DNA of 64,000 nt, taken from the NCBI GenBank assembly GCA_000934385.1, contig KN880455.1, forward strand, positions 1 to 64,000, read 5' to 3'. The notes below the pieces were generated by a model. It did not search any database. It saw nothing but the letters and a program-made list of their open reading frames with translations, and had not been told where the DNA came from. Origin of the DNA: Cylindrobasidium torrendii FP15055 ss-10. Its lineage: Eukaryota; Basidiomycota; Agaricomycetes; Agaricales; Physalacriaceae. Positions 22,433 to 33,937 of this stretch are shown one piece after another (position 1 is the stretch's first letter; each line of letters opens with the position of its first letter). The position numbers were made by a program, and so were the translations under genes.

Positions 22433-22858
22433 ATGGCCATCCTCGACTACATCGCGTCGTTCCTGCCCACCGTCCACGCCGAAGAGGAGGAGGAGGAGAA
22501 GACGGAGGAGACCCAGGACGAGGAACCCGCCGCTGCCGAGGAGGAGGAAGAGGAAGAGCCAGAGGATGTTCGTCGTTTTCGTTGCTGTCTACCGCCTCTC
22601 TAACATGGCACACAGGAACAACCCGTCATCCGTGAAGAGTGCAAGGAGTCTGCCAAGTGCAAGGCACTGACAGAGCACTTCACCCACTGTCAAGAGAAGG
22701 TTGAGGCAGGCGAGGGCTACAAGGGCGAGGACTGCGTCGAGGAGCTTTTCCAGTGCGTAGCCTGCTCCTTGACGCCTTCATAGTGCTCACCCTCATACAG
22801 CATGATGCACTGTGTGGACGAGTGTGCTGGACCCAAGCTCTGGGCCAAGCTCAAGTAG
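22433..22858 (+). CDS. QCR6: Ubiquinol-cytochrome c reductase hinge subunit
   Basis: Acidic hinge subunit of respiratory complex III in the mitochondrial inner membrane, which helps cytochrome c dock on cytochrome c1. Exons 22433..22567, 22616..22752, 22801..22858, 109 residues. Both introns are 48 nt. A first exon rich in Glu (EEEEEEKTEETQDEE) precedes the helical hairpin with the family's twin cysteine pattern: REECKESAKCKALTEHFTHC and then CVEELFHMMHCVDECAGPKL. Length and layout match fungal QCR6. Confidence 0.94.
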
Positions 22859-24470
22859 ACTGTCAGTCTCAAGACCTTCGATCCCTTGCTTGCCCTCACA
22901 TGTTATACAGACTTTTCAAAATCACATAGTTCTGTTTCTCCTCATCAGCATCTCTCAATCTTTCCGGAACATAGAGCAGGCTACGGCATCACTCACTGTA
23001 ACTGTCGTTAAGTGTCTACACCTAAGGGCTAATGCTCCATACCGGGGTTCTGGTCGGCGCCTCCATTACGCATCCCTTTGCAATGAATTACGAACGACGG
23101 CCAACATGGCAGCATCTGACAGCTTCGTACCGCCAACGCACCTATACTCATGCACACCACACTGCACACGAGCAAAGGGCTAAGAATCCCCGAAAGTATC
23201 AATGCAAAATACCAAATCTACAAGCTATTGGATGGTGCGTGGCTCTGAGCTGGCCGCACACCGAGAAGCGCCTAGGCCTTGAATGGGACAGGGATATGGT
23301 TGGGCAAAACCTCGCGCTCGTCGTCATCCCCGATAGGCGTGTTGTTGATCCTGCCTGGGCGGGTAAGGCCAAACGTTGTGGCATAACTAAGTGGGAAGCG
23401 GCGCCTCGGCTTGAGCATGTTAGACACGACCGAGCTGTTCAGGCTGCCGATGACCACACGTCTCTCTGTGGACGGCCTTTTCAGCTTGAAGCCGCCGACG
23501 GACTTGCCTTTGCCTGCAATACATGTAAGTATGGTCCTGCTGAGAGAAGGGCGGAAAATGCGCCTTTCAAGGGACTGTCGTCTGCCGCTATGCCTCTCGC
23601 CTTGAAAGATGGGCGCCTGGTGGCCTTGGGCGAGCACGGTTTGCGTATTCGCGGACGCCTACGCCAAATGGTCGAAATCGTGCGACATTTCGGTAGCTTG
23701 GGCTTTGCAGCGGGGACGAGGCAGATGGAATAGGTGGATACGATGCTCTGGAAAACGCGTTAGTCCATCTAGTTGTCAAACCATTGAGGTGCTCTTGCAG
23801 TAATGAGTCCAAGAAAGGCGATGAACCAAGAGTAGAGTAGGATGTGCAAGGCGAGCATACCGAACGAATGTGGTGGTAGTTGGTTGATGATTTTACAAGG
23901 CACGAGCAAACCTTTTGGGCTTAAATGCAACTGGACAACAAATGCTAATCCATCTCAGAGTGACATAGTAGAAACTTGGGGATGCTTCGAAGCCAGGACG
24001 TCATGAAGTTCATGCGTATGCTTGTTTTCGAGTCGTCAATATTTCAATCGTCCCACCCTCGTCAGTCTCTGCCACTGGTCGGGCTGCTAATCCCAATTTT
24101 TGTGGCGCTCATCATCTTCCATTGATGGACGCGATCGACAGGACAACTCCGCTGGTTGACTTCAAATTCTCACGACGATGACTACTGTCCCTCTTTAATG
24201 CTGTGTTTATTGAAAGACGGCACTAGATGAACACCAAAAAGTTTTGATTGGAACTCGACTGGAGTCTTGGCTATGGCTGGATATCTATGGGTAAATCCGT
24301 ATCGACAATCATAGCGAAAACAGTCCTCCGTGAGTAGGAAAATATTGCCTATGTATCACGAGTAACAGGGATGGTGTACGTATAGTCCACGCTCCATCAT
24401 ATAGTATTGAACCCACAGGGAATTTCTTCAGAATCTCTGCTCCTCTTGGATGCGTAGCGCGTCGAGGTGC
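22859..24470. other. 1.6-kb region with few supported features
   Basis: Apart from the doubtful minus-strand gene above, no gene can be supported between QCR6 and velvet copy B. The longest plus-strand frame (23032-23733) has mixed composition and no recognisable motif. Confidence 0.45.
23272..23865 (-). CDS. Possible short hypothetical protein (poorly resolved)
   Basis: Not recognised. The best-supported part is a last exon at 23272 to about 23523, starting after a clean acceptor with an upstream CTTAC (ACTTACATGTATTGCAG). It reads GKGKSVGGFKLKRPSTERRV and ends in LPNHIPVPFKA. An ATG at about 23865 opens a hydrophobic stretch, MLALHILLYSWFIAFLGLI, that could be a signal anchor, but I could not splice the two parts in one frame without forcing a junction. 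The two parts may belong together or to different transcripts. Confidence 0.3.
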
Positions 24471-25489
24471 TCATTCGTCCTCGTCCTCGAACATGTCGTC
24501 ATCTTCATCCTCCACTCGGTCAATGGATCTTTTCTTCCGCGGCACAGTCCTTTTGCGAATGTTAGAGGCGATCTCTGACAGGGCCTGCTGGCGAGTTAGT
24601 CGCTATGAAGTATGTCGGGGCAACAACGTACGTTCGTCAAGTCAGTAGAAGGACGGAGCGCAAATGGCTGCTTGGAAGGGAAAACCTCGAAGGTGTCGCT
24701 CCAAGATCTTGCCAGTATGTTGCTCTGGGGAAACTGCATTCCCGACGTCCCCACGGCAAATGCTATGAAATGTAGGACGAAGATGCCCTCCTCGCGCACA
24801 GCCAAATTCTATCAACGACACCATTGTTAGGTAAAGTCTACGCCAGAGGTGAATTGTGCATACCCCAAAAGGGCATACGAGAATGTCCCTGCCCTTCCAA
24901 CGACGCAACTGTAGGGCACTCACAAACTTGTCGCCGTACAGGTAGAGTGCAGTACATTCGTCGCTTTCACGTATGGGCGTGCCACTACGGGGCTCGGTAT
25001 AGATTATTTTCTTGTCCGAGTTGCCAGCTGCGATGATGTTAGCTGCAAAATACTAACGGGTAGGTGGGCACTCACAGGATCCGCCCTCGACCTTGTACAG
25101 GAGAGCTTGTACGATGGTACGGCCATCGTCAAGCTGATAGGCGCTGCAGTACAAAGATGCATCGCTTGAGCCAAAAGGGCGAGAGCGTAGTAGTTCAGCA
25201 CGTACTCGTAGTCGACGATCTCTGTCTCCTCCAATGTCCTTTCGTTCACCTCGAAGAAGGTTATTTGAACCACTGGTGGTGGGTCGATAGTCCGCACGTC
25301 CATTCTTCCACTTGCGTGTGCATGTATTAAGCTCGATATTCTGCAGGAAGTTTAGGTGTCGCCCCAAAGGCATACGGTAAAGACTGACTTGCGTCCCTTT
25401 TCAGCAGACTGTAGCACCTCCAGCCGGGCCCGTACTGTCATCCCTGCAAAAGGGCCGTGCGTGTAATGAAGCACAGGATTCTCAATCAT
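24471..25489 (-). CDS. Velvet-domain regulator (copy B)
   Basis: Second velvet-family regulator, predicted nuclear. Six exons: complement(24471..24587, 24632..24808, 24864..25027, 25076..25164, 25206..25340, 25389..25489), 260 residues; introns are 41-55 nt and in phase. Landmarks are YTHGPFAGMTVRARLEVLQS, MDVRTIDPPPVVQITFFEVN, YQLDDGRTIVQALLYKVEG and CPFGNLAVREEGIFVLHF. The tail has a basic cluster (RKRTVPRKKRSIDR) that looks like a nuclear localisation signal, directly followed by a very acidic end (EDEDDDMFEDEDE). Exon order and phases match copy A at 17.7 kb, and exon 5 is 177 nt in both, so the two arose by duplication. Which classical subtype (VelB, VosA or VelC) it represents cannot be decided from the sequence alone. 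Confidence 0.9.
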
Positions 25490-26899
25490 AGTGGAATATA
25501 GGAATGGTGAATGGTCTTCCACCTGAGTCGTCTTCACATAGTTTTATAGCTCAGGCTTGCAATAGTCCGGTATCAAAAATCCGCACTGTGTCTGTTCGTA
25601 ATATCCAAGTCCCAGCGACCTTCATACTGTGCCCGAAGACGGAGCTGCAGGAAACCACATGTTTCTGAATACTGAGACAGCAATGGGCCAGCGGGCGAGT
25701 CCGCGCGAACTATGGCACCTATTGTCTTGCCAATATCCACAACAGGAAATGATCTTGATAAGCCTCATAGTTTCCTGCCATCATCCAGGTAGGTGGCGCC
25801 GTGGCGGCTTCTCCCACAATTGGCTGGGACTACGCCCGGGAGACTCCGTGCAATGGTTCATGGATATACTGGTATACAAGTTGCGTATGAATAGGCAGAA
25901 GTGGGTCAATGGGACACGGTGTAATGACGCTGGGCTTCAATGTGAACTATTTAGGAATACTAGATGAAGCTTACGGGTACTGAATCGTATAAGGCCGTGA
26001 ACGTGTAATAGCCGATGGAGTTTCCTCGATTGGCATAGCGGTATCTTTCTAGCATCACCGTTGAACGGTATTTGTGTGACAGATACAGTAGCCTTTTGAA
26101 CAAATCACCACCCAAAGAGCTTCGGACGTTTCAGTGACCGGCGTGATGAACCAGCGGAAGGGTGTATATATCGTACTTGTCAATTGCTGTATTTTATGAG
26201 AGGCTTTGGGGTATTCACCTTGTTCTGTGCCTCTGAATAATATAGGCCTTGCCAAACCACCTAAGCAGACATATCCACTCTGAAATAGTAGCGTTGATTT
26301 TCACCTAAATTGATAGAAACCTCATCTCAAGTTATGCGTAACCACTCCGCGGCAAAAATTGTTGCAACCACTTCAACTTTGGAAAAATAGGGCTCTTCGA
26401 TGGAGCGGCAGTACCGCCTGAGTGAGACTTTTCGCAGCGGGTGCGCTCCAAATGGGAGAAAGGCGAAAGACTCATGTCTATGCAATGTGTACGAGAAGAA
26501 CTCTGGCGGAGACGGAGTTGATGGTGAGCTCGAAATTACTTAAAGACAACGTTGAACGTGCACGCCTCTCCGAGTCCCTAGTAGTACAACTCTGGGACAC
26601 TCTGGATCTTCCGCGTCGATGCCCGCACCTTGGCTCAGTTACAAGGAGATGGTGTTTTTTCAGGGTGAACACGCTGTAGAAGGTCCTCGTTTTTTTGGCT
26701 CTTCCGCTACGCTGTCTCGGTGAATTCTTGGCACTTCACTCGAACCTACGGTGAATTCAAGAACAACGGATCATGCCGCTCGGCATCATCCCCAGGATCG
26801 GGCAATCGGGACGGTGGTCGGTCGCCGGGCACGTGAGTGACTCCTTCCACGGCCACTTTCTATTTCAATTTGGCGTGGTTGGAATCCAGCCCACATAAA
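25490..26899. other. 1.4-kb intergenic region between divergent velvet B and XPF genes
   Basis: Only short non-genic frames. It should contain both promoters. No repeat or RNA gene recognised. Confidence 0.5.
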
Positions 26900-29800
26900 A
26901 TGTCCACATTATTGCCATTCCACACGCATATACTCAATGAAATTCACGATCCATCCACCTCTGAACTCGTTATCCTGGGGCGTGGCTTGGGCCTTCGACG
27001 CGTCCTCTGCACGCTCATGAAGATATACGACTCTACGCAGAACCTGGTGTTGGTCGTGAACGCGACTCAGCAAGAAGAAGGCGAACTCATCGAAGAATTG
27101 CAAATAATGGGATGCCGGAAACCTGGGTTGAGGTCGGTCGACTATGAGATGGGAACCAGCAAGCATAGGTGCGTATCCACCTAGTGCTGTGGAATTTGGC
27201 TGACCGCGCAAAGGCAGGACTTATACAAAGGCGGAGGTTTGCTATCTGTGACCTCCCGTATCCTCGTCGTGGACATGCTCCAGAAGGATATTCCAATTGA
27301 ACTCATTACAGGTATCATTGTCCTGCACGCCGACGAGTTGGTGTCCAATCCCATTATATTCGTGCTGTTGACAATGTTTTAGGGTGACTCCGCTCCATAC
27401 ACTATCATTCATTGCGCGTCTGTACCGACAAGGCAACGACAAGGGCTTCCTGAAAGCATTCACCGACCGGCCTGAGGCCATCACTCACGAGTTCTCGCCG
27501 CTCAAGACCATTCTCAAGGAATTGAAGCTACGGAAGGTGCACATCTATCCTAGGTAGGTATAGAATACGCCTGGATGGTCGTGTAAGTTGACGCATGGCC
27601 AGATTCCACGAAGAAATCAAGAAAGTCCTAGAGCGCAAGCGTGCAGATGTCATTGAACTATACCAACACCTGTCAGAGCCGATGAGCGAAATACACGACG
27701 CGGTTATTCAATGTCTGAACGCAACTATTGCAGAGCTGAAGAAGTCGCGCAACGAGGTACGTATCTATAACATCCTTCCTTGTGCTGGCATTCCAACGTT
27801 TAACTAGCTTGACCTCGATATGCTCGCCCTCCCAGCGGCCTACTTTCCACAGTTCGACTATACGGTTCGAAAGCAATTGGATCCAATATGGAACAAAGTC
27901 GGAAAGAGCACGAAAGCCTTGATGCGTGACCTGAAGACCCTCCGCAATATGACAAATTATCTTCTCTCCTACGACTCCGTGCGCTTTCATTCATACTGCG
28001 AACTGATTATTGCGTCGGCGAAGGAAGAAAAGGATCCCAGCCCATGGATAATGTCTGACGCGGCGAACACCATATTCAAGAACGCAAAACGACGGTGCTA
28101 CATCGAGACAGCTGCGAGGATGGACGACGTCCAGGGAGGGTGGGATGCGGATGCAGAGGAGGCCGGTCGACCGCAATGGCTGCCTCAAGGGATGGAGCCC
28201 GTCCTTGAAGAGCTCCCCAAGTGGACACTTCTCTCCGAGGTCCTGGAAGAGATAGAAGGCGAGATAATCCAGATTGAAGGCAACAAGAGCTTTGGCAAAA
28301 CACCGGGAACAAACACGACACTGATTATGTGTGCGTCGACAGCAGCAGCCCATCTCATTGAAGAGTTTCTCAGCGCGCTTGACCAGAGCAAGCCCGTTGG
28401 GCAGTATGGACGACGGATGATGTTGCGGAAGCTCAAGTGGTGGTTGTATTGGAAGAACAGAGCAGCGAGAGAGGGGAAGACAGCTGCACAGGCCGCTGCC
28501 GCGGGTTTGTTTGTCGACGAGGAACCACCTGAGGATGATATTCTCGATGAGGCGCTTAAGAAGAAAGACCAAGAGCGCAAAGACCAACGCGCCCGACGGC
28601 GGAGGGTTCGAGGCGGAGCACCCGCAGGTCCATCACGCGAACCGAGCGTGCCACCTGTTACTGCCCAACCAGAGGATGTGTGAGTATCTTTGATCCATCC
28701 TAATAGCTATCCTAACTGGGTTTTAGATGGGCTGTCGACGACATGCAATTGCTGAACATGGATGTTGACGACGATGTGGCCTTTCAACAACTGATCATGC
28801 AGTCGGCGTCCGACTTCGACACTCACTTTGGGCTTTTGGCCCCTCAGGACACCGTCATTGTTCGTGCCTTCGCCGACGACAGCGACGACCGAGTGTTGGA
28901 CGAGATCAAACCTCGGTTTATTGTAATGATGGAACCCAACATGGAGTTTATTCGACGCATCGAGGTGACCATCATCGTGATAGAAACGAATGGAATTTAA
29001 CCGTCCAATCAAGGTCTACAGGTGTGCACACCCTGGGCTGTCGGTACGCGTCTACCACATGGTCTATGCCAACACCTGCGAGGAGCACAAATACCTTGCC
29101 GGAATCCGGAGAGAGAAAGAAAGCTTTGAAAGGCTTATTCGCGAGCGTGGAGTAAGTGGGCATGCTGAATTGTTGCGTATGGACTGACGAACTCTTTGCA
29201 GACTATGTTGATGCCGATTTATGGAGACCCACGGCTGGAATCGAGTGACGCAGTAATCAAGACCATTAGCAGTAGAATTGCGGGCGGCCAGCAGAAGTTG
29301 AATGCGGAGCCTTCGAAGGTAAGCGCGTGGACGTTCCTTCTAACAGTGCGCACTGACCTGGTGTAGGTTGTCGTGGATATGCGCGAATTTCGGTCAACTC
29401 TCCCATCACTGCTTGATGCCTCAAACCTCTCAGTAATTCCAGCCACACTGACAGTCGGTGATTATATCCTAACGCCTGAAATCTGTGTCGAGCGCAAGAG
29501 TCTTTCCGATCTCGTGTCTTCGTTCAACAATGGCAGATTGTATGTCAGCAGGTCATGGGCTCTCGGGCGCTTGATCTTCCCGCGCTGCATTCGCAAGCGC
29601 TTATACTCAATACCCTTCTCAGGTATACGCAATGCGAGATTATGTCGCTACACTACAAGAATCCTGTCCTTCTGATCGAATTCGAAGAGGACAAGGCGTT
29701 CACGTTGGAGGTAAGACGACTTTCGTACTCACTCTGACCCGGCGAGCTCACTGTGTCCGTTCAGATCGTCTCTGATATCAAGCGATACGGGCGTGCACCA

Positions 29801-30250
29801 GGCCGGTTTCAGAACAATAAGCCCAAAGATGGTGGTGGCAAGACAGCGCCAGTGGCATCGCAATTTGATGGCTCGACGCCCACAATTCAGGCCAAGCTTG
29901 CGATGTTGGTTCTGACATTCCCACGCGTCCGGATCATCTGGGCGTCGAGTCCGTATGCGACTGCAGAGATTTTTAAAGACCTCAAAGTCGATAGGGCTGA
30001 GCCCGACGCTGCGAAAGCGATCACTGTGGGCGCCGAAGAGGACCCCGATGCGGGGGCAGGAGTGAATGTGGCAGCGGAGGAACTGCTGAAAAGCCTCCCA
30101 GGAATAACAGAGAAGAACGTCAAGTATGTGATGGCCAAGGTGCAAAACGTCCGAGAGTTCTGCGATCTCAGCTTGAAGGAGGTGCAAGAAATATTGGGCG
30201 TGGATTCTGGGAGAATTTGCTGGCAGTTCATGCACAAGGGAGATCGATGA
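26900..30250 (+). CDS. RAD1: DNA repair endonuclease XPF/RAD1 (ERCC4 family)
   Basis: Catalytic subunit of the structure-specific nuclease XPF-ERCC1 (Rad1-Rad10), which cuts 5' of lesions in nucleotide excision repair and acts in interstrand-crosslink repair and recombination. Eleven exons: 26900..27168, 27214..27336, 27383..27553, 27603..27756, 27808..28679, 28727..28964, 29014..29151, 29202..29318, 29367..29539, 29623..29710, 29765..30250, 942 residues. The N-terminal half is the non-catalytic helicase-like domain ([38 protein letters not shown]). The nuclease domain at about 695-800 has [13 protein letters not shown] and the signature [19 protein letters not shown], in which G-D-x(n)-E-R-K-x3-D is intact. 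It continues with [13 protein letters not shown] and [10 protein letters not shown]. The C-terminal tandem helix-hairpin-helix ([17 protein letters not shown]) is the expected partner-binding part. Confidence 0.96.
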
Positions 30251-31139
30251 CGGACCGGGCGCCTCGGTGGAAGTTTGACTGAGTGCGTGTGGGCGTTTGT
30301 GAACGTTGTAGACCTGTGGCGCCATGACGGGAACAGGTGGATGCTACCGGCTTTATGCCCGTAGAAGCACAAATTCGGTTTGTGCTTGCTTTCGACATAA
30401 TCTCAACGTGAGCCCTATCCGTTTGAGTGACTGTTGTCTGTGATCTTGTTTCAGTGTACATGTTAAATGTATGTGGTAACAAAAAACATGACAATTGGTA
30501 TGCTAAAGTTCTTCGGAATAGCCTATACACAGCTCCTGGAGGTACTATTTGGTGCGTTCTCTGCCTAGAATCTCGTCAGCTGTCCGACTCCCATTGATGC
30601 AACACTGCCATCAACGCTATCGACTCAAAGTCGGGATTCGTTCGAACGGGTTGTCTAATTCCGGACCCCGAATTTGTGTGGCTTGACTATAATCTAGCTG
30701 TCAGTTTTTCTGGTTTTTGAATGATGCCACGTGGATAAAACTCGCCTCCACCATCCTAACAAGGTCCCTAGTTAACCCAAACTTGTGCTTGCAGAGATAA
30801 AAAAGAAAATAAAGAAGCAAAATACGAACCTTTTTGGGAATCACCGCCCAGGCGCAAAGCCGGCTTAAACAGCTTCGGTGTCATTGCCAAGCGGGGATAG
30901 TAAGCTCTGCTTGCCTGGGACCATGAATATAAGGCTCCGACGAATCAGCTATATCTTTCCTTCCCTCCAGTATCCTTTCCTTCATTTTCTGTGGTTCTCG
31001 CAGTTGTATCTCTGTAAGTCTTGCTACTACCGCGAGCCCTTCGTCGCTCATGCTTCTTCAAGTCGTCATACCTTCCCTTGTAAGGGAAGCGTAGTAAGCT
31101 GCTCATCGTCCCACTCTGTCTTTCTCTTCGGGGTACACC
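30251..31139. other. Intergenic region upstream of the C2H2 gene
   Basis: About 0.9 kb. The last 150 nt are pyrimidine-rich (CTTTCCTTCCCTCC-type tracts), typical of a fungal 5' leader. No gene is supported. Confidence 0.5.
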
Positions 31140-32567
31140 ATGGAGCACCAATACTGGCGAAATCAACAAAGCGCAGGTTATCCAGACTATCCTGGGAATA
31201 GCAATGCGGTCCTACATCGACAGGAAAGCATGACTAGGATGGCGATGTACACCAGCAGTACCTCTCTTTCCCAACCATCGATGCCGTCTCTCCGCCGATT
31301 CGACAAGTTTTCTTTCGAAGGCGAACCGACGGTGGCGACCCAGCTGCCAGCTCATGATGCCACCCAGTACTTCAGCCGACTGCCCGCTGAAGATCAATCC
31401 CAGTATCAGTACACGGCGGTGCCGGACGCTGGCTACACGCACCGGCGTCCGACAGCGTACGACGCGTCGCCCACGGCGGCCGCACATTCTCTTCAGCACA
31501 CAGAGCCTATATCGTACCCTTTTCCTTCGTATGACCCACCATCGGAGCCCTCGACACGTCCTCGAACGTCGCAAGAACATTCTTCGACATACTACACTCA
31601 ACTTCCTTCCAGAAGACATACGCATCCGCCGACGCTGCCACGGGAGGCTTCGGGCTTGCCACGGTCGCACACGGCCTCTTCGACGTCTGGGCTTGTGGTG
31701 CATCATCCTTACCAACGTCGTCCAGAGCCACCGAGGTCACCATCGCGCCCGCCCTTCCATGCACCGACAACGGCGTCGGTGGGCGGCCCGACAAAGATGC
31801 AACGGATGCACAGGTGTGAGCAGTGTGGTCATCAATTTCCACGGTGTGTGAAGCTTTCGACGCGAACGCACAAAGACTGACTCCCGTGCAGACCCAGTGG
31901 TCTTCGAACACACATGAATAGCCACAACGGTGTCAAACGTATGTGCGCCCCATTTCGATTGGTTCTAATGGTACTCAACGATTTCGTAGCTTGGGGTTGT
32001 TCATTCCCTGGCTGCTGTAAGGCATTCGGCGTTCGCTCAAATGCAAAACGGCACATGCGCACCCATGGCAGCGATTTCTCTCGTCTACATCCACCTGTGC
32101 TTAATCTTTCGACGTCTGTGAAATCAGTGCTGGAGAACACTGAGATCGAAGTGTCGCCCTCTCAGAACAGTGCTCGCCACTTGAACGCTGACTGTACCAC
32201 ACGCACGCTCCCCTCTGCACCGACGTCGGCGCCCTTGCTATCTCAAAACTCGTTCATCGCCTCCACACACTCTCGCTGGATTCCCCCGAGTCTCAGGAAC
32301 TGTAGCAACATCTCCAATGTCCGTGTGGCGGTCGAGTGGACATCGTCGCCGGAGTGCGAAAGTATGAGCACTCCAGATGGCTCAGATCTCTCCATGCCGC
32401 TATCGCCGGCCGTACCAGATGCTCGAAAAGGGGAAGAGAGAGACTCATACGCCCCAATGCCCGAGTTTCCTTATCATCCCACCTCCGTATGTTTTATGTT
32501 TGAGGACGCTCGACGAAAGCTTATTCCACCGCACAGTTTCGATGCCTCCCTGGTCCTCGTCCAGTAA
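31140..32567 (+). CDS. C2H2 zinc-finger transcription factor
   Basis: Predicted sequence-specific regulator. Exons 31140..31843, 31892..31938, 31990..32567, 442 residues. Residues 1-220 are rich in Ser, Pro, Tyr, His and Gln and probably disordered. Two adjacent C2H2 fingers straddle all three exons. Finger 1 is CEQCGHQFPRPSGLRTHMNSH and finger 2 is CSFPGCCKAFGVRSNAKRHM followed by RTH; they are linked by NGVKPWG, close to the TGEKP linker. The 47-nt middle exon carries most of the first finger's recognition helix. The tail of about 165 residues is Ser/Pro-rich. Similar two-finger proteins exist across Agaricomycetes, some with roles in fruiting; no specific ortholog is claimed. Confidence 0.88.
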
Positions 32568-33937
32568 ATCCCCAGAACGGGGTGTTTAATTCATGATTCC
32601 AAGTTCCGTTGTGATTTTTAGTGTTAATATACTTGCCCAATGTATGTAGTTGTAATAGTAGAGTAAGACGTATCTTGCTCGTGTCTTGAGCTTTTTAGGA
32701 TCTGTAGAAATGCCATGGGCCGGCCCACGGCGCGACTGTAATATATCTCTAGTAATTTGTAATCAATCTGAATTTTGCGTGTCGTTTACTTGCATTCATT
32801 GGATATTCTAGCAGAAATTTGACTCAATGGACTTTCAACAAACAGATACTGATCACCTGCACATACAAGCCGTTGAGATTCGAGGGTGAGGGGATGGTTG
32901 CTACTACTTCTTCCCGACAGGCGAATCGCGATGTCCACCTCCGAACAGAGCAAAACAGTTGCTAGCAGTCAATTTCTGAGTCACCTCAACAATGATTGTC
33001 AGGTCCACCACAATCCTGGCGTCCCCCTTTGTTGAAAGGCACTAAACCTGACTTTGAAAAGCGTTTAAGCAAGGTTCGAACACTTGGCTGAGAATTCGGC
33101 TTCGCGGACCGGTTCCGACGGCCGTTTATCCTCGGCATTTGCATTCTCGAATCTCCAAGTGTATTATCCAGAAGTATCTAGCCTTGGGCACACGACATCC
33201 CAATCTGTTTATCGAAATTTGGAGGACCCTAATGGTATGCTAAAAGACCAAAGTGAGCGCAGTTTTGTGGCACACAAAAGCATTTTGAATCTGTCCTCAT
33301 GCGGATAGTTCCTATGTGTATCAGTCGTGAGAAAACATACTAACTTAGCTATCATAGGCGCAGACGTACGGTATGACGGTATGAGGGTGCCCCCGATCGG
33401 CGAGACGCGTACGCCGTCGCTGTGCACGTGCCCGGGTCCCTCTCCATTGTTCTCCCAAAGGGGTAATCTCCCATCGTAACAGCTAAGCACATGCAACCTG
33501 CAAACCAAGTGAGACGTACATAGGGCTTATACGGTTATACTACCCTGCACTTACGAAGTACAAGGCAATGTGCAAGCCGAATGAGGGCGGTCCGTAAATC
33601 ATTCAAATAACAATTCGCAGAATCGAGATGCAGAACAAACGCATCGGGAAAACCAGTTTATTTCGTCGTAGATGTAAGTTATCGACTCTAGCTACGACGT
33701 ACGAAATATACTAAGCGCTCCCTTGCGCATCATTGACACACGACAGCCTGAAGTAAACAACAAATTGTTTGTAGCTCTAAGCCTAACATTATTTCACAGT
33801 TGTATTCTGGTTTTCACGCTACTGGCTTAAACCGACTGCCTACGGCGTTATTACCCCACCATCACTGCAGCACTTGCCAGAAAATACCGGACAGCTTCAA
33901 GACGTACATATACCGAAGCCCTTTCGTGCACCTGCGA
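32568..33937. other. 1.4-kb intergenic region between convergent genes
   Basis: 3' flanks of the C2H2 and RTF1 genes. Several AT-rich stretches occur (for example GTGTTAATATACTTG at about 32620). No gene is supported. Confidence 0.5.

Noticed and set aside
23032..23733. 233-codon plus-strand frame
   Set aside because: Mixed composition without motifs, and overlapped by a minus-strand segment with a better splice acceptor and more gene-like sequence.
33065..33095. AAGGTTCGAACACTTGG, another tRNA T-arm look-alike
   Set aside because: No matching A-box or acceptor stem at the right distance.
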